Source of the DNA: Scolanthus callimorphus
Taxonomy: Eukaryota > Cnidaria > Anthozoa > Actiniaria > Edwardsiidae
Assembly (NCBI GenBank): GCA_033964015.1
Contig: CM066916.1
Span: forward strand, 14,238,501 to 14,302,500
DNA length: 64,000 bases
Direction: 5' to 3'
The position numbers and the translations under genes are program-made. Positions 1-10,845 of the stretch are shown here, piece after piece. Each line of letters opens with the position of its first letter. Position 1 is the first letter of the stretch. Under the pieces are notes generated by a model. It ran no database searches. It saw only the letters and a list, made by a program, of their open reading frames with translations, and was not told where the DNA came from.

Positions 1-35
1 CTTATTAACTAGACTATTATACTGTTGTTTTACAG

Positions 36-291
36 GAACCGCTGGAGACTCGTTTAGCTATCACAATGGACAGCAGTTCACAACTAAAGACATGGATCGC
101 GATAATGATAACAGAAATTGCGCTCTTGTTTACCATGGCGCCTGGTGGTATAACAGTTGCCACCAAAGCAACCCAATGGCTTGTATAGCAGTAGAGAGAA
201 TGGAAAAGGTATCAACTGGTTCCACTGGCGAGGATACGAGGTATCCCTGAAGAGAATCGAAATGAAGATAAGACCGTATGGACAAAATTAG
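36..291 (+). pseudogene. Last exon of a fibrinogen-related (FReD) gene, frameshifted (FReD-1)
   Basis: This is the C-terminal half of a fibrinogen C-terminal domain; the earlier exons lie left of the window. A good acceptor (TTTTACAG) ends at 35, and the exon enters with two bases of a split Gly codon, as in the copies at 28779 and 58236. The conserved block with the acidic calcium-site region (DMDRDND), then NCA and GAWWYNSC, is readable to about base 172. One base is missing from an AACCCC run near 172-175 compared with the 28779 copy. After that the GKGINW...[10 protein letters not shown] ending continues in another frame to TAG at 289-291. Family knowledge: FReD proteins are secreted lectins, often used in innate recognition. 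The single lesion means it could be a recent pseudogene, an allele or an assembly error. Confidence 0.8.
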
Positions 292-429
292 CGAAGTAGC
301 TAGTCTAGGTAACACGTACAGGTGAATGATTCCATGGCAACGTATCGAAACGCACGCCCTCTTTTTGAAAAGGGCTCTTCTACATTTATTAGATAGATAG
401 ATTTTATTTTCCATATTCCTTCTCTAATA

Positions 430-615
430 GCGGAACTCCACGTGCCGAAGGCACGGAGAGTGGAGCCCCATACGTATCATTCAACGTCACACGAGAAAGC
501 AACCCATCCAAGCCAAAACGATACGTTCAGCGGCTTACGAAAACATCGCGGGCTCTTATTTACTCATGCGCACTTGCGTTATTGGCGACCCGTGTACACA
601 GCCAATCACAAGAGG
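430..615. repeat. Repeat with GCGGAACTCC terminal hairpin
   Basis: It starts with GCGGAACTCC followed by a GTGCC-gaa-GGCAC hairpin. Its outer part matches the reverse complement of 39772-39880 and its inner part matches the reverse complement of about 31385-31450. Those two stretches are the flanks of the 31451-39771 transposon, so this copy is a related site without that insertion. No protein is recognisable. Confidence 0.7.
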
Positions 616-2800
616 AGGTCTGTCAGTCTTCCCATAATGCATCGCTTTTGAGCCATATTATAAATGGCCGGATGACGCGCGCGCGATTCGGCAGTTGAAC
701 AAGGAGGATTTTGTGAAGCTCACAAATTTGAGCGTTCCGGCCTTTCGCACACAAAAGCGATTGCACCTCTGCTACGATGAAGCCAACGGAAGTATAAACT
801 TCAGGTTGACAAGTTTCACGTGTCTTCATGTTAACACCGTCTTGGGACATTTTGCTTTCCCGTCGTCGCTTGAAGACATAAGATTTTGTTTGTTTACAAG
901 CAGGGCAAAAAATAGCTAGCAGGGATTATCTTCGCCAGCAATTCTGAAATATTTTCTTCCAACGTCGTCAATATTTTGTGGAATTGTCGTATCAAAATCG
1001 TAGCAATTCGTTTTGTATTGCGAATCTCGATGACTTTCTGGAGGAATCGCAAGAAATAAAGCTTATTTTCGTCGATGAAATCTCAATTCTCCTTAGATTA
1101 GCGCGCGCTCTCGCGCAATCACAACGGCTTTTCGCACGAGCTCTAGCACTTTTCTGTTCACATTTGCCCATATTTTTCGGCGAATAAATATCTTTCTGAC
1201 ATTAGATATTGCTTAAAATATAGCTAAGAAACCATTCCGGACTTTGTATTGCAGAAATTTATCGCGTTTGAATCAATTTTTAGATATTAAGTTCAGGATC
1301 GACCCCGTTCGCGAGTGGTGACGGCGAGCGAGGCACGTTTTCAACGTGTTTTGCAGTGCTCACGAAGGCCGACCGTTGTTTCGGTTGTCTACTTTCCAGT
1401 CCCAAATTCAACAAGAAATCGAGAGGGCAATTCTGATAATGAAATAGATTTAAAATCAAAGAGATTTGCTTAAGTATAATACTCAATAAAATCAGAGGGC
1501 AATTGGTTAGAAATAGTAGATTTTGGTTAATGAAAAATGTAAACAAAGTCATCGCCTGGACAAAATGTCCGTGCAGAGATTTGACGGCAAAGTTGCGCCC
1601 TTGTTATTTTCCGCCTGCTTGACATTATGAAGTGAGAATTTATAGGAGTCCGACAAGAAAGGTTTGTAAACATTAGATTCTTTTTACATGAATCTATAGT
1701 CCTTATGAAGTTTAGAATATTAAAGTTAATCCCTTAACAGACTCTGAAAAAAAGCTTATCTGTAATTTTGGAAGAAACTGTGTGTTATTTAAGACACGAG
1801 GCTAAGCCGTTGAAGCCGTATTGTATGCGCGTTCTCTGTGACATTCGAATGCCGTAAAATGCAACGACGGAATAAATATTTTCGGAATGTTTTGTAATAT
1901 TTTAGCCAAACTTTATCCTTTTATGTGGTTTCCATAGTTACAAACACTGCTGGATTTGTAGTGTGTTTGCCCTTGAAGCTTTAGCAATTTAGGCTTTAAC
2001 GTAGACTAAATGTATACGTGTAATATTAGAATTAGAAGAGTTTAGGTACACTTGAACAATATTGTTTTGTTCTAGAACGCCACCCCGAAAAAACATTTCT
2101 GAAAACGAACAATACAAAAACTATATTGTAGATTAAAGCTTTGAAATTAAAAGTAATTTTAAAAGCACTCTTTTCGAGTAAAGTGAACAGACTAGGAAAG
2201 TGTAGATGTTATGCAAAGGAAATTCAGACGATACATTCGAAACAAATAACTTACTAAAACTCTTTATACTAAAGGTTCAGTTTATTTTATGAGTTGACTT
2301 TACCTCTAAACTCGGTGATCAACGAAGGCCTTGTCTTGTACTGGTTCGCCCGCAAGGACACCAAAGAATTCTAATAGACATTAATATGTAAATTATATTT
2401 GTAACAAATTATTTCCGTGATAGCTATAAATCGATAAACAAATAATTTGCACGTATTAAAGAAATAAAGTGAAAAGCCATCATTATCACAGGCAGTTGAT
2501 TCATGCAAGCTAAAAAGGCATTTCAGCTTACCTTTACCAGTCGCTTTTTCTTCAATGAGATCACATTCTTACAGGAACAAATAAAGAACTCTAAGTCAAC
2601 TTTTGTAGAAAGGCCAAACAGCAAGGCGTAAAATCGCGCGATGAACTCCAAACCTTTTCCAAAAGCGAGCTTGTTTTAAAAGAGAGCGCGGCACGAAAGC
2701 GAGGCTTTACAAACAATCGATTGAACGGCATTGTCATAGTGTAGACACATCGGAATTATACATAGTAAGAAGGTTTAGAGGAATAAGCAAATATATTTGA
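616..2800. other. Stretch with no recognisable gene
   Basis: AT-rich DNA with only short random frames. A 17-codon frame at 1565 begins MSVQRFDGKVA, like the start of a short-chain dehydrogenase, but it ends quickly and no matching downstream exon was found. I see no RNA gene or clear mobile-element boundary. Confidence 0.5.
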
Positions 2801-2819
2801 AATCTAGCTAGTGTCTTTG

Positions 2820-3900
2820 ATATGTGGTCACCTACACTTGAACTAACATGTTTTATGAATTTCGAAAATGCGTTAAAAAATCACTATTCAGGGCAAATGT
2901 TTACACAACTTCATTGTCATAGTTACCGGCCGAGAACCAACTTAAAGGAATAGCTCAATAATTTCCTTACCATAATGAAATATCAACAAATGTACATGAC
3001 GACTGGTCAGAGGATTGTATACTTTTATTGTTTCCATTATAGGAGACATAAATAAGTGGCGTTTTGTACGTTTTGCACAATTCTAGCAACTTTCGATTTT
3101 CATCACACAAGGTGGCGCAATGCTTAAAATGTCCTATATCGTAATGGGTTACTCTTTAGGGTCATCTACACTTGGAGTAACATGACTTACATGTTTTATG
3201 ACTTTTGAAACGTGTGAAAATGCAATTACAAAAGCAATGTTTCGCGCAAATATTTACAGAAATCCACCAAATTTAATCTCCCTGGCAACCGTTGTCATGG
3301 TTACGAAAAACCAACATAAGTCTAGTGCAAAGAAAGAACTCCACAAACTTCTTACGATAGTGAAATATCATTTGATTTCCATCACATGGTCAAAAGATAT
3401 AAATTTCTTTATAGTTCCACTTTAAGAGAGATAAAAAAATGGCGTTTTGAACAACTCTAGCAACTTTCAATTTCCACTGCAAGGTGGCGCAATACTCAAA
3501 ACGCCCTATGTCATTATATTTTACTCTTTGGGGCACGCCAAACTTGGAATATTACGACTGACTTATTTTTGAGTACACAAAGCATGCAAACGTGCACGTT
3601 GAAAATCGTTATTAGCATGAATAATTGCCTAAGCCACAAACATTCGTTTCCCTGGCAACCGTTGTCATGGTTACGATAAACCCCACATAAGACAAGTGCA
3701 AAAGAAAGAACTCCATGGATAACAGATGATATCCGAATATCAATCCATTTGCACTGCATAGACAAAAGATATGTTGATTTGATGTTTTGCAACATGCCAA
3801 AAATGCTAGAATTTCGTGGCTGAAAAGACCCCCCACCCCCCTGAAAAATCTGGCTGTAGCTCGAAACTGATACCACAAATTTGAATGTACTAACTATGTG
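2820..3900. repeat. Three diverged tandem copies of a ~360-bp unit
   Basis: Units begin near 2825, 3165 and 3530. Shared landmarks are an ACACTTGGA-like start, CCCTGGCAACCGTTGTCATGG (3281 and 3649), a GTGAAATATCA-like segment and a TGGCGTTTTG...GGTGGCGCAAT ending. The copies are strongly diverged, so the array is old. No coding capacity is seen. Confidence 0.6.
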
Positions 3901-3949
3901 GCGATAATCTACAGTTATCCGTCGGTCAAAAACAACAGTCAGTTCTTGT

Positions 3950-5107
3950 ATGTAACGCGAGTTGAACCAACTCGTTTTCTAGAGCACTTTTTGGGAATCA
4001 GTTCCCGTACTATTAGCACTACTTGTTTTATAGCAGTTAAAAGGAATATCTTATAGAGACAATCCTTGTCAGAAATAGAGAAGGAATAGACCTTTATTTT
4101 CTTCGTTTGACGTCAACACAAATTAAATTTATTTTTAACTTGTTGTCTATCGAACACGTTTCAAACAAGAAGAAATTTGACGCCAACCGAAGAGTCATAA
4201 AGTATTAAGGGATAGTTCATAGAAAGGTTCTTTAAGTAGAACATCCTTGAAGACCGATTCTGAACCTGTCACGCGCTCTTACTTGGCACATGGCTACGAG
4301 TCGTAATGTGAATTTTACATGAATAAGCGTGTAGGCGTGCGCGCGGGTTTTCGGTTCCGTCTACACGTGCAACTCTTTTCTGATTGCGCGTTCAAATGTT
4401 TTAATAATCATTAAATCGTCGTCAAGCGCTTACGTATGGCTACCGCGTCATTGGTCTGACAAGAAACCCTGTAGTCTAAGCGGACAAGTTCCACAAGGAG
4501 TTTCTGCAGAAACCCATCATGGAAAAAGTTGGATTTCCCATGGCACACGCATGGGACGTTTTCGGAATTCACATGTATAGCCATGGTAAATCCGAACACT
4601 TTCCATTCTTCTACCACTTGAAATTAAGCCTTTCCCATGGATGGGTTTCTTCAGAAAATCCCTGTGTTCCCCGTCATCCTTTTGATTCAAACGCACTTAA
4701 ATCAGGGTGAACTATTCTTTATGCAAGTGAGAGTGAAGGGACAGCTGAAATCAAGGCTACAAGCAGGGGGCGAGCAGGGGCCCTTGAGGCACATTTGTTT
4801 AAGAAACATTTAGCACTACTTGTTTTATAGCAGTTAAAAGGAGTATCTTAAAGAGACAATCCTTGTCAGAAATAGAGAAGGAATAGACCTTTATTTTCTT
4901 CGTTTGACGTCAACACAAATTAAAATTATTTTTAACTTGTTGTCTATCGAACACGTTTCACACAAGAAGAGATTGACGTCAATCGAAGAGTCATAAGGTA
5001 TTAAGGGATAGTTCATAGAAAGGTTCTATAAGTAGAACATCCTTGAAGACCGAATCTGAACCTGTCACGCGCTCCACTTGGCACATGGCTGCGAGTTGTA
5101 ATGTGAC
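3950..5107. repeat. Tandem partial duplication of the FReD 3' flanking segment
   Basis: Two offset copies, about 4015-4735 and 4728-5107, match the sequence downstream of the complete FReD gene (about 58730-59520). Parts also appear inverted at 46370-46530 and 54000-54240. Open frames here, such as the one starting MEKVGFPMAHAWDVF at 4519, recur at 59310 only because the DNA is duplicated. They resemble no family I know. Confidence 0.75.
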
Positions 5108-5360
5108 TTACGATAATTAATCAATAATTATCAATAATAATCGGCCTTACGGCCTCGCCTGATTCCACCTGTCTCGACATTGTTTATATGGAAATCACAA
5201 AAACCGAATTCAATAATTGTTTTATTATACATTGATTCAGTAAAAATACTTTTTTTCTGTCAAGCAATTTCTTTTACACAAGCGCCTTGTTAAATAGGGA
5301 AAACATTTAAGTGCTCTAGTCCCATTATGCATTGCGCGCGTAGGATCAAGAATCAGCTAC

Positions 5361-5620
5361 ACTCAGGGACAAAAATAGCTGAGACTCTTTCTTACTGTAC
5401 ACGAAAAATAGAGAATTCGTTGAAACTCACTTTCAACATGCTCAGCCCCCTCCCCCCTCTTCAATGTTGGAGGACAACGATTGGTCTGGAAACAACATTG
5501 ATGTGGGGGAGGGGGGAGGTGGTTAAGGGCTCTGCAAAAGGGATTTTGTAGGTGTTTAAGGGCAATATTTTATTTTAACCGTAATTTGCGTAGGGGGTCT
5601 CAGCTATTTTGTCCCTGAGT
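5361..5620. mobile_element. Short inverted-repeat element, 260 bp
   Basis: Ends are inverted repeats of about 24 bp: ACTCAGGGACAAAAATAGCT on the left and its reverse complement, with one A fewer, on the right. The interior has G- and C-rich runs and no coding capacity. A target duplication is not clear. Confidence 0.75.
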
Positions 5621-6345
5621 GTCTGAAAGCAATAGTAAGCTGTATCTCATTGAAACAAGGAGTTGAGGAGCAACCTTGGTCTATTTTAAAGATCTCGAGA
5701 AGCTGAACGTTTTACATAGTCAATTATCCTCGTTAATTCCAGTGCTAATTAATGACGTCATGAAATATTGATTTTGGAATTAGGCGCACGCTTGAGATAT
5801 GGGCAAGTAGACGGCCATATCACCAGAAACGCGAGCATATATGAAGTATTTGAAAAATGATCGAGGATTTAGCGTTTCCAAAATATCAACAATACTTGAG
5901 CTTTCGAGAGCACCTAGTTTTAAATAGTAAAAGAGCCTTCGGATGGCTACAAAAGGCCAAAAAAGGAAGGGGAAGGGAAACAGCGGGAGCGCCCGAAGAA
6001 GTCTCTAAAACGGAGGAGCGGTTGATACTAAGACAAATTGGAGAGGCAAAGACCGAGGAATGCAAAACTGCGACAAGAAGATTGCTACTACCAATACTTC
6101 TATAAAATAGAACTGTTTTCTTACGATCACATTTGCAGTGCAATTTTTAGAACATTAACAGAAGCGAATTTGCATTTCCGGTTCTATGTTGTCACTTCCG
6201 GTTTGGAATTGCCCGTTACTTGGTCGGGAAAACTTCCAATTTGCATGTTTTAAATCACTTAGAACTTTTAAAAATTATTCCTATATAAGTCACAATCTCT
6301 TATGACAGCACATTATATAATTTCGAGCAATGTGATAGCCAGATA
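5621..6345. other. Stretch with no recognisable gene
   Basis: An 82-codon frame begins at 5857, basic and acidic in composition (QKAKKGRGRETAG). It resembles no known family and has no duplicate in the window. No repeat boundary is visible. Confidence 0.4.
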
Positions 6346-6455
6346 ATATATAGATTTAGCCACTGGCTAAAAGCGGAGCTCCCGGTTACATATTTTTTTT
6401 AACGAGACAAAAAGGTTGCCATTGTACATGAATAGATAGCCTTGCACCGTTATAC

Positions 6456-7170
6456 CACGTGACTAAGCACTTGTTCATCCAAGTGTGGTTATCTAGAGTT
6501 CATCCCTTCAACGATGTAAACCTTTTCACGTTTGATGACGTCATCAATGACGTCATACCACGTGACCACGCAGTTGTACCCCCCTTGCCACTTAGACAAC
6601 TTCACCCAAGTTTGGTTGTCTGAGGTTTTTCCCTTCTTGAGATATATCATGTTTCTCCTATGATGACGTCATCAATGACGTCATACCACGTGACCTTACA
6701 GTTGCACCCCCTTGCCACTTAGATAACTTCACCCAAGTTTGGTTGTCTGAAGTTCATCCCTTCTTGAGATATATCATTTTTCTGCTATGATGACGTCATC
6801 AATGACGTCATACCACGTGGCCATGCAGTTGCACCCCCGTTGCCACTTAGACAACTTCACCCAAGTTTGGTTGTCTGAGGTTCATCCCTTCTTGAGATAT
6901 ATCATGTTCTCCTATGATGACGTCATCAATGACGTCATACCATGTGACCTTACAGTTGCACCCCCTTGGCACTTAGATAACTTCACCCAAGTTTGGTTGT
7001 CTGAAGTTCATCCCTTCTTGAGATATATCATTTTTCTGCTATGATGACGTCATCAATGACGTCATACCACGTGACCATGCAGTTGCACCCCCCTTGCCAC
7101 TTAGATAACTTTACCCAAGTTTGGTTGTCTGAGGTCCATCCCTTCCGGAGATTTGTTAATTTTCTTAGTA
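6456..7170 (-). repeat. Left array of 127-128 bp CRE/E-box monomer
   Basis: About five and a half units. CACGTG, or CATGTG once, falls at 6559, 6687, 6814, 6941 and 7068. Each unit carries TGACGTCATCAATGACGTCA followed by the CACGTG-type hexamer. The monomer matches the right array (8825-10740) on the opposite strand. Confidence 0.9.
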
Positions 7171-7200
7171 TACCACAGGGTTCCCATGAGTTTCCGCGTA

Positions 7201-7226
7201 CGGCGGACGGACGGACGGACGTACGC
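7201..7226. repeat. GGAC microsatellite
   Basis: Short GGAC repeat beside the left array. Its reverse complement flanks the right array at 8667-8706. Confidence 0.8.
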
Positions 7227-7385
7227 TATACCTTTAATTCACGCGCGCAGAACGAGTGCGCATGCGCGAAATCGAGACAGCAGAAAATTCCAAGATGGCG
7301 GCCTTTTCGTCGCACTTATGGGAACAAAATTGGCAGTTTCTTTGCCAATGCAGTATCTTCAGCTGCAACGAAGAATTCTCAAGGT

Positions 7386-8398
7386 AGGTAAGGATGCATT
7401 TTTTATTTAATCTTTCTAACAGCTGACGATTTGCAGTGATTGATCTTGAAAAGGGATGATAAATGGCAGGGGTTACCGCGACAGAAGTGAAACTTCGATA
7501 GAATTATTGTATTCATGATAATAATTTGATTCTTTAAAACATTTCTGTGGATGGTGGTTAAAGTCGCTTGGTGTCATAGAGAACTTTGGCATAGCATATT
7601 TAATCCAGTGTGGTGTTGGTTCTATCCTTATCATTTCTGTTTTTCATTTTAGTGGAAGACTACAAATATTTAGCTACACATGTTCACTACCAGACTGCAT
7701 GATTTCTTGCCAGATGAGAGAGTTACGTTCACTCATTTGATGGATGTCCATGACTACAATGTCTTCAGCATATGGCCAACAAAACAGATTGTCATGCCAT
7801 TCAGGATAACAACAGCTGAGTGGTTTTCATCCCAGTAATGCACTCTTGAACTCCGAAGAACGTTCTTCTTCTTCTTCCATATTGGCCCATCTCCTTCCTT
7901 CTTGAAGATTCTTCTGGGCTTTAGTGCAGTGCAGTGTGGGTGTAGCAAAATAAAAGTTTCAACAAAGTGCGGGTGGTTTAAAAAAAGAATGATGTGCCGT
8001 GGTCAGCGGATTATGGCTAGCTGACTCCACAGCCTGTCCTTGAAGGTCACAGGCATCTTACATGAATGTTATATCAACTACTTGGAAATGGTAGGGTCTT
8101 GTTACATGTCTGCTGCCGCATCCATGGCAGAGAAATGTACGGGAAGTGTAGTTTGGCTGATTTCCCATGGTAGCTCTATGCAGTGATTGCAGAGAATTGT
8201 TGCCTGTGCCATGATACCATCAAGAATGATATCGATTGATACCATCAATGTGGCATCTGAAGCAATTTGATAGCTGTCAAGTCACCCACATTAAGCAGGT
8301 GTCACAAGATTTTGAAGCCTGTCACCCACAAAGTGATTGTGAAAATGTTCATACATTTACTGTATTTCACCTGCATTGTCACTCTGGATTTTTTCATA
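7386..8398. other. Centre of the composite element, no recognised protein
   Basis: A 64-codon minus-strand frame (7754-7948; contains PIWKKKKNVLRSSRVHYWDE) may be a decayed transposase fragment, but I cannot assign a family. Nothing else is identifiable. Confidence 0.35.
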
Positions 8399-8666
8399 GC
8401 GGAGCTCCTGCGCGGGCCGAAGGCCCGCGCAAGCGGAGCACCATACCTAAGGGAAAAACGTATAGTATACTATCGAGTTGATTTTTGAACGTCACGGGCA
8501 TTTTGGATCATTTTGATGACGTCATTGATGACGTAAGGGCACGTGACTTTGGTGTAGAGCTCCTCTTATGGTCTTTGAAACTTTGTCCAAGTTTGGCTTC
8601 TATAGAAGCTTCCCTTCGGGAGATATGATTTTTTCTTTATTTTTCTGGTATTAAACCTATAGCGTA

Positions 8667-8706
8667 CGCCGTCCGTCCGTCGTCCGTCGTCCGTCCGTCC
8701 GTCCGT
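8667..8706. repeat. GTCC microsatellite
   Basis: Imperfect run of CCGTCCGT units bordering the right array. It is the mirror of the GGAC run at 7201. Confidence 0.85.
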
Positions 8707-8824
8707 GTACACATGGGAACCCTGTGGTATGCAAAGAAAAAATTATATCTCCTCAAGGGAACATGCTAAGACAACCATACTTGGGATATTTTGTCTATGC
8801 CACAAGGGGGGTGCTGTAACACGG

Positions 8825-10740
8825 ACACGTGATGTGACGTCATCGATGACGTCATCTATGCTTGAAAAATCAATATCTCGTGAAGGGAAGACTCTAAAAC
8901 AACCAAACTTGGGTAGTGTAGTCTAGGCCACCAGATGAGCGAAATGAGTTGGTCACGTGATATGACGTCATCGATGACGTCATCTATGCTTGAAAAATCA
9001 ATATCTCGTGAAGGGAAGACTCTAAGACAACAAAACTTGGGTAGTGTAGTCTAGGCCACCAGCTGAGCAAAATGAGGTGGTCACGTGATATGACGTCATC
9101 GATGACGTCATCTATGCTTGAAAAATCAATATCTCGTGAAGGGAAGACTCTAAAACAACCAAACTTGGGTAGTGTAGTCTAGGCCTCCAGCTGAGCAAAA
9201 TGAGGTGGTCACGTGATCTGACGTCATCGATGACGTCATCTATGCTTGAAAAATCAATATCTCGTGAAGGGAAGACTCTAAGACAACAAAACTTGGGTAA
9301 TGTAGTCTAGGCCACCAGCTGAGCAAAATAAGGTGGTCACGTGATATGACGTCATCGATGACGTCACCTATGCTTGAAAAATCAATATCTCGTGAAGGGA
9401 AGACTCTAAGACAACAAAACTTGGGTAGTATAGTCTAGGCCACCAGCTGAGCAAAATGAGGTGGTCACGTGATATGACGTCATCGATGACGTCATCTATG
9501 CTTGAAAAATCAATATCTCGTGAAGGGAAGACTCTAAGACAGCAAAACTTGGGTAGTGTAGTCTAGGCCACCAGATGAGCGAAATGAGGTGGTCACGTGA
9601 TCTGACGTCATCGATGACGTCATCTATGCTTGAAAAATCAATATCTCGTGAAGGGAAGACTCTAAGACAACAAAACTTGGGTAATGTAGTCTAGGCCACC
9701 AGCTGAGCAAAATAAGGTGGTCACGTGATATGACGTCATCGATGACGTCACCTATGCTTGAAAAATCAATATCTCGTGAAGGGAAGACTCTAAGACAACA
9801 AAACTTGGGTAGTATAGTCTAGGCCACCAGCTGAGCAAAATGAGGTGGTCACGTGATATGACGTCATCGATGACGTCATCTATGCTTGAAAAATCAATAT
9901 CTCGTCAAGGGAAGACTCTAAAGGCGATGTTACACGGGATAACTCGCAACAAAAACTTTCCGCGCAACATTGTTGCGCGAAAAGTTCCTGACGTCGAGTC
10001 ATTCGGCAACGGGCATGTTATACGAGAAAACTTTTAGCGCGACAACATCTGATACACGACCGTTAAAACAACTTTTAGCTCGAGCTGATGACGAATTTCA
10101 TTGTTGCCTCGCTTCCAGACAAAAATGTTGCGCGGAAAGTTGTTGGACACATGTTACACGAGACAACATTTCAGATATTCGTCATTTTGTGTTGCAAGTT
10201 TTTGAAGCCAAGTCAAAAACTCGCAACATGTTGCCGAGTGAAATGTTGCGCGAAAAGTTGTCTTGTGCCACATGTTACACGGTAAAAACTTTTCGCGCAA
10301 CAATGTTGCGAGGAAAGTTTTCGTTGCAAGTTGTCCCGTGTAACACCACCTTAAGACAACAAAACTTGGGTAGTGTAGTCTAGGCCACCAGATGAGCGAA
10401 ATGAAGTGGTCACGTGATATGACGTCATCGATGACGTCATCTACGCTTGAAAAATGAATATCTCATAAAAGGAAGACTCTAAACCAACCAAACTTTGGTA
10501 ATGTAATCCAGGCCACCAGATGAGCGAAATGAAGTGGTCACGTGATGTGACGTCATCGATGACGTCATCTATGCTTGAAAAATCAATATCTCGTGAAGGG
10601 AAGACTCTAAAACAACCAAACTTTGGTAGTGTAGTCTAGGTCACTAGATGAGCGAAATGAAGTGGTCACGTGATATGACGCCATCGATGACGTCATTTAT
10701 GCTTGAAAAATTTATATCTCGTGAAGGGAAGACTCTAAAG
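8825..10740 (+). repeat. Right array of exact 128-bp CRE/E-box monomer
   Basis: CACGTGA motifs repeat every 128 bp: TCACGTGA starts at 8953, 9081, 9209, 9337, 9465, 9593, 9721 and 9849, then at 10410, 10538 and 10666 after an insertion. Each unit contains TGACGTCATCGATGACGTCA, a perfect 20-bp palindrome with two cAMP-response-element consensus sites. One unit near 10676 has TGACGCCA instead. Units at 9209-9464 and 9593-9848 share variants, so a two-unit block may have been copied. It is non-coding. Confidence 0.95.
9922..10351. mobile_element. 430-bp inverted-repeat element inside the array (TAA target duplication)
   Basis: It interrupts one 128-bp unit. Ends are AGGCGATGTTACACGGGATA on the left and, reverse-complemented, AGGTGGTGTTACACGGGACA on the right. 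TAA is repeated at 9919-9921 and 10352-10354, and removing the element restores the monomer. A TAA duplication is typical of PIF/Harbinger non-autonomous elements; that family call is inference. The interior repeats TTGCGCG-rich inverted motifs. Confidence 0.9.
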
Positions 10741-10845
10741 CAACCATGTAAACCATGTACACATGGGAATCCCTTTCATTCACACAGAAAATTTTAAAAC
10801 CAGGAGCTGCGCTTTTAGCCAGTGGCTAAATCTATATATTACATT

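Larger units (their letters stand above)
6346..10845. mobile_element. Composite element with inverted termini and opposed subterminal arrays
   Basis: The left end (about 6346-6382) reads ATATATAGATTTAGCCACTG and runs into GCGGAGCTCC. The inverted mate is at about 10800-10845. Inside each end lies an array of the same 127-128 bp monomer in opposite orientation (6456-7170 and 8825-10740). Both arrays border GGAC/GTCC microsatellites at 7201 and 8667. The centre (7230-8400) holds a short exon-like frame with a strong start context (CAAGATGGCGGCC, ATG at 7295) ending near possible donors at about 7385, but no transposase was recognised. Another inverted terminus at 8399 pairs with 13988, so the locus is rearranged rather than one clean element. 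Confidence 0.55.

Noticed and set aside
1565..1618. MSVQRFDGKVA, like the start of a short-chain dehydrogenase
   Set aside because: The frame stops after 17 codons, the possible donor is poor, and no nucleotide-binding GxxxGxG exon was found downstream.
7295..7385. Possible first exon MAAFSSHLWEQNW in the composite element
   Set aside because: Start context is strong and donors follow, but the same CAAGATGGCGGCC context recurs elsewhere in the window with no gene, and no second exon was found.
9970..10383. 137-codon open frame
   Set aside because: It lies almost entirely in the 430-bp non-coding element and reads its inverted TTGCGCG repeats; no family similarity.
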